From contig NC_133284.1 of the NCBI RefSeq assembly GCF_005239225.2, positions 5,981,770 to 6,045,769 of the forward strand: a DNA stretch of 64,000 bases, written 5' to 3'. The notes below the pieces were generated by a model, which searched no databases, was not told the origin of the DNA, and saw only the letters and a program-made list of their open reading frames with translations. A program made the position numbers and the translations under genes. Shown one piece after another: positions 60,965-64,000 of this stretch; the first letter of the stretch is position 1, and each line of letters begins with the position of its first letter. Source of the stretch: Populus alba. Its lineage: Eukaryota; Streptophyta; Magnoliopsida; Malpighiales; Salicaceae.

Positions 60965-62238
60965 ATGACAGCTCCAAACATGGCAGCAATCACAGCATCT
61001 TTGGAGAGGTCTCTTCAAAACTGTTCTCTAAATCACCACCACCATCATCAAAGTAGTGGTATTTTGGGTGGTGGGAGAGAAGAGAGGTCATCGAGTTCAG
61101 ATGAGTTAGATTCACAGAATCATTTACAACAAAATTCTGATACCTCCTTGGAGCTTAAGTCACATCTCTCTCTTCCTTACCATTGGGAACAGTGTTTAGA
61201 TTTGAAGGTAAACAGACCCTTTAAGATTTGAAGTCACTTTCTATCGATTACAGTTACAATTAATGGAGATCTTGTATTTTGGTTTCCTTTTTGTTTTGTT
61301 ATATGGCGTCTTTTAATTCTTCACTGTCTTTCATTTACTGATTTGTATTTAATGCTTTGTTTCTGCTCTCACCTCCTCCCACATATATAAGATTAAAAAA
61401 TAGGGTTTCCTTTTCCTCGTTTTTTTCCCCCTAGAAAGAACCCTAAAAAGAGAACATACTTTCTCAATTAGTTTTGGTTTTGCCCCCTTTGAATCTATCC
61501 CAAGATTTGGTTTGCATTTCTAGAGTGGAATTAAAAGAGAAATCATGTCTAGGTAAAATTTGTTCCTTTAATAATGAATGTTCAATTTTGTTAACATAAA
61601 AAAGGAAAGTGTTTTCAGGGTTTGGTATGGGGTAGGTGCCTTTTTTATGAAGATGGTGGAGAATAAAAAAAAGGAAATACGGCATAGTATACTTTTCTGC
61701 TTTAACTAGTTCATGTCACTGGATGTATAGGCAGCAGAAAAACATTTTCTTTATGATGGCCTTTAATTCAATAGCTAAATTATGATGGTCATTGCTTGTT
61801 GTTTTTTCTTCTTTCATAAATTATATTCTGATCATGAATCGTATCTTTGTTTATGGCGTTACTCTTTCTTTTTTTTGCTTTTTCATAAATTACTTTTTTC
61901 TTTTCTGGGTGTAAATTCAGACAGGGGAGGTATACTACATAAACTGGAGGAATGGAATGAAAGCAAGAGAAGATCCAAGGATCACACAAGAATACAATGG
62001 AGATTTCTACTCAGAAGATGACAGTTCATATGATAGCGAGGAGTCATCATCAGAATCATCTCCTTCTTCCTCGAGAGAGCATTATCATAATAGGCTACAG
62101 AAAGAAGACCATGTCTTGGTTGTGGCTGGTTGCAAGAGCTGCTTCATGTATTTCATGGTCCCAAAACAGGTGGAAGTTTGCCCCAAGTGTAATGGCCAAC
62201 TTCTTCACTTTGACAGATCTGAAAATGGGTCGCCTTGA
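60965..62238 (+). CDS. CFL1: CFL1-like WW-domain protein
   Basis: Two exons (60965-61207, 61921-62238) close in phase to 186 residues. After a His/Ser-rich N-terminal region, residues 70-100 form a WW domain, LPYHWEQCLDLKTGEVYYINWRNGMKAREDP, interrupted by the intron. The first Trp (W74) and the YYIN block are present, but the second signature Trp is replaced by Arg, as in the plant CFL1 group. An acidic/Ser run follows (SEDDSSYDSEESSSESSPSSS). The C-terminal LVVAGCKSCFMYFMVPKQVEVCPKCNGQLLHFD has two CxxC pairs (C152/C155, C168/C171) that may bind zinc. Rice and Arabidopsis CFL1 (At2g33510) affect cuticle development through the homeodomain factor HDG1. That function is inferred; family identity is strong. 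Confidence 0.93.
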
Positions 62239-64000
62239 ATCAGATTTCTTGTTTGATTCTTTTTCTTTGCTTCTATGTTTTTTTTTCTTCCGTTCTGGAA
62301 ACTCATTTGTGTGCTTTTGATGGAAATTCAATGCGGAAAGATCATGAAACGCGTGACAAATGAGTTGTTACTTGTTAGCTTACTACTAGTATTCTACCAG
62401 ATCTTTCTTTCTTTGCTTGTTTTTTTTTTTATATATAGTTATTTTGTACCATTGCTTTATTATGGAAGCCATTGACATTGCCGAAGAGTCCTTAGGGCCA
62501 GTGGCAAGGTTAATATACTCGAAAGAACAGTTTTTTTTTTGTCAATGATTGCAACATGTAGCTCTCCTTCTTTATCTTCCCTTCTTTAATTTTAATACAA
62601 GAGTATTTCTTAAAATGTGTTAAAGAGTGTGCTAGGAAAGCACTGCGTGCTTTTAATATCTGTTCGACTTTGTTTGTTTAATTTTGTGTTTTCCTGCCAC
62701 TGGTATGCTGAACTGCCAGCACCTTGGAATCATAATTTATTATTAGTAATGTCAAGTGAGAGAACATTTGTTAATGTCTTGAACATTCTGCGCTTGCAAG
62801 CTGCTTGTTTCAAGTTGATTTAGAGGAAAAAAAAAAAAACATTCCTTAAGTTTGTTTGTGTCCCGATTAACAGTCCTTGTAAAATCATTAGCACAAATAA
62901 TGTAAGTCATATATATATAATATTAAAATAATAACAATTCACGGAAAAATGTTATAGTGAAAATTGTTATTTTAACACTTGGACATGTCATCTGTGCATA
63001 AAACCCGTTATTTGCTAATCATATTTTTTATACTATACGTAAGAATTATAAAATGGGATGAGTCTCTTATCTTATATCATATGATATGCTAGTATAAAAA
63101 ATAAAAGACAAATAAGACGTTAATGAAGCTTTGAAGAGAGAGAAATAAAAAAAATTGAATAAAAAACTTTAGATCAAGTTTTAATTGTAAGTTTTAATTT
63201 AAGAGGCGTGTTGGGTTTTTTCTTTTTCTTTTTTGTGAGAAAAGCTAGAAAAATGATAATGAAATTATTTCCATGCTATATCAACTCTTATCAAAGACCT
63301 TTAAATTATTTAAAGGATTATAATAATATAATAATTGAATTATATGTGGTTTATTTTTCAGTTAAATACTTTGTTAATAAAATGATTAAATCATGCAATA
63401 CAATTTTGTAATTTTTTTTTAAGATGAATATATGCGTTGAGATTATGGAATATACAAGAGTCATGTTTAATCGTGTTCTTTACATGAGAACCTGGGAGGA
63501 CAGATTTCATGAGAAGGTTCGATGGGGGAATAGATAATTACTAATTTCGACCACTAGATAATTTTTTTTTATCATAACAAAAAAATATATAAACTATAAA
63601 AAATTATTTGATATTATTATTAAATTTATCTAATGATCGACCTTTAATTTTTCAATTTGAATCTTTGTCTAGCCTGAATTTAAAATGAAACCACATGGAA
63701 AGTTGGCTCAACATGACTCAATTAACTTAGACTGTCTAAAAACAACTTAGCCGACCAGTAAAAAAAGTGTAAGGATAAAATTAAAAAATAATAATAAAAT
63801 TAACAAGAAAAAACTGTCTGACTTGCTTGTTGTTTAGTTCAAGTTTAAAATTAAATCATATGAGAGTTGTTCTGACATAATCTAGCCAACTTGACCAGTT
63901 CAGTGACAAACCAATAAAAAAAATATGAGAATTAAATTTAAAAAAAAAAGATGAAATTGATTGGAAAAAAATCTTTTCGAGTTAACTCATTGTCTCATCA
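62239..64000. other. 3' flank and AT-rich repeats
   Basis: The CFL1-like 3' UTR should fill the first few hundred bases. No gene follows. At about 63665-63985 two imperfect units of roughly 160 bases follow each other, each with 'tttaaaatgaaaccacatgg'/'tttaaaattaaatcatatga', then 'ccaacttgaccagt' and 'gaccagtaaaaaaa' type text. The second runs off the window. Confidence 0.5.

Noticed and set aside
1..64000. tRNA, rRNA or known microRNA genes
   Set aside because: I looked for T-loop, anticodon-stem and common miRNA words on both strands and found none that held up. A tRNAscan or miRNA search could still find a weak one.

Overview
This is a gene-poor, AT-rich stretch of a eudicot plant nuclear genome. 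Spliced genes with GT-AG introns, plant-only protein families and many fragmented transposons show this. The proteins and the character of the dispersed repeats suggest Salicaceae (Populus or Salix), but that is inference from family knowledge, not a database match. I rebuilt six multi-exon protein-coding genes by joining exons whose reading phase closes exactly.

Layout: 0-2.1 kb is low-complexity and degenerate tandem repeat. 2.1-3.3 kb is a Tourist/Harbinger-like element with a large palindrome. 4.5-11.4 kb (+) is an 11-exon gene for a BAR-domain, Ser/Pro-rich protein (At2g33490 type). 13.8-16.1 kb (-) is a secreted LRR1-like protein. 16.55-20.4 kb is a decayed Ty1/copia element on the minus strand with recognisable LTRs. 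22.1 kb holds a 138-bp Tourist-like MITE. 28.6-30.2 kb (-) is a diverged second LRR1-like gene. 34.2-36.9 kb (-) is a CONSTANS-LIKE 14 type double B-box/CCT protein. 45.2-47.7 kb is an LTR-like block with a TATA box. 48.4-51.3 kb is a decayed Ty3/gypsy pol. 52.4-54.0 kb (-) is a GILP-type LITAF-domain protein. 58.5-59.2 kb is another Tourist-like element. 61.0-62.2 kb (+) is a CFL1-type WW-domain protein.

The gene content carries a clear signal. The BAR gene, COL14 and CFL1 correspond to the consecutive Arabidopsis genes At2g33490, At2g33500 and At2g33510, so the window looks like an ancestral microsyntenic block stretched to about 58 kb by LRR and GILP genes and transposon debris. The genes do not form a pathway. 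LRR1-like proteins and GILP have both been linked in other plants to control of hypersensitive cell death, COL14 is a transcriptional regulator, and CFL1 acts on cuticle development.

I see no CRISPR, phage or bacterial-type system. The most unusual DNA structure is the set of near-perfect palindromes built on a CACTGTTCA-N-TGAACAGTG core. They occur in or beside three copies of one transposon family, with flanking arms that differ between copies yet stay complementary within each copy.
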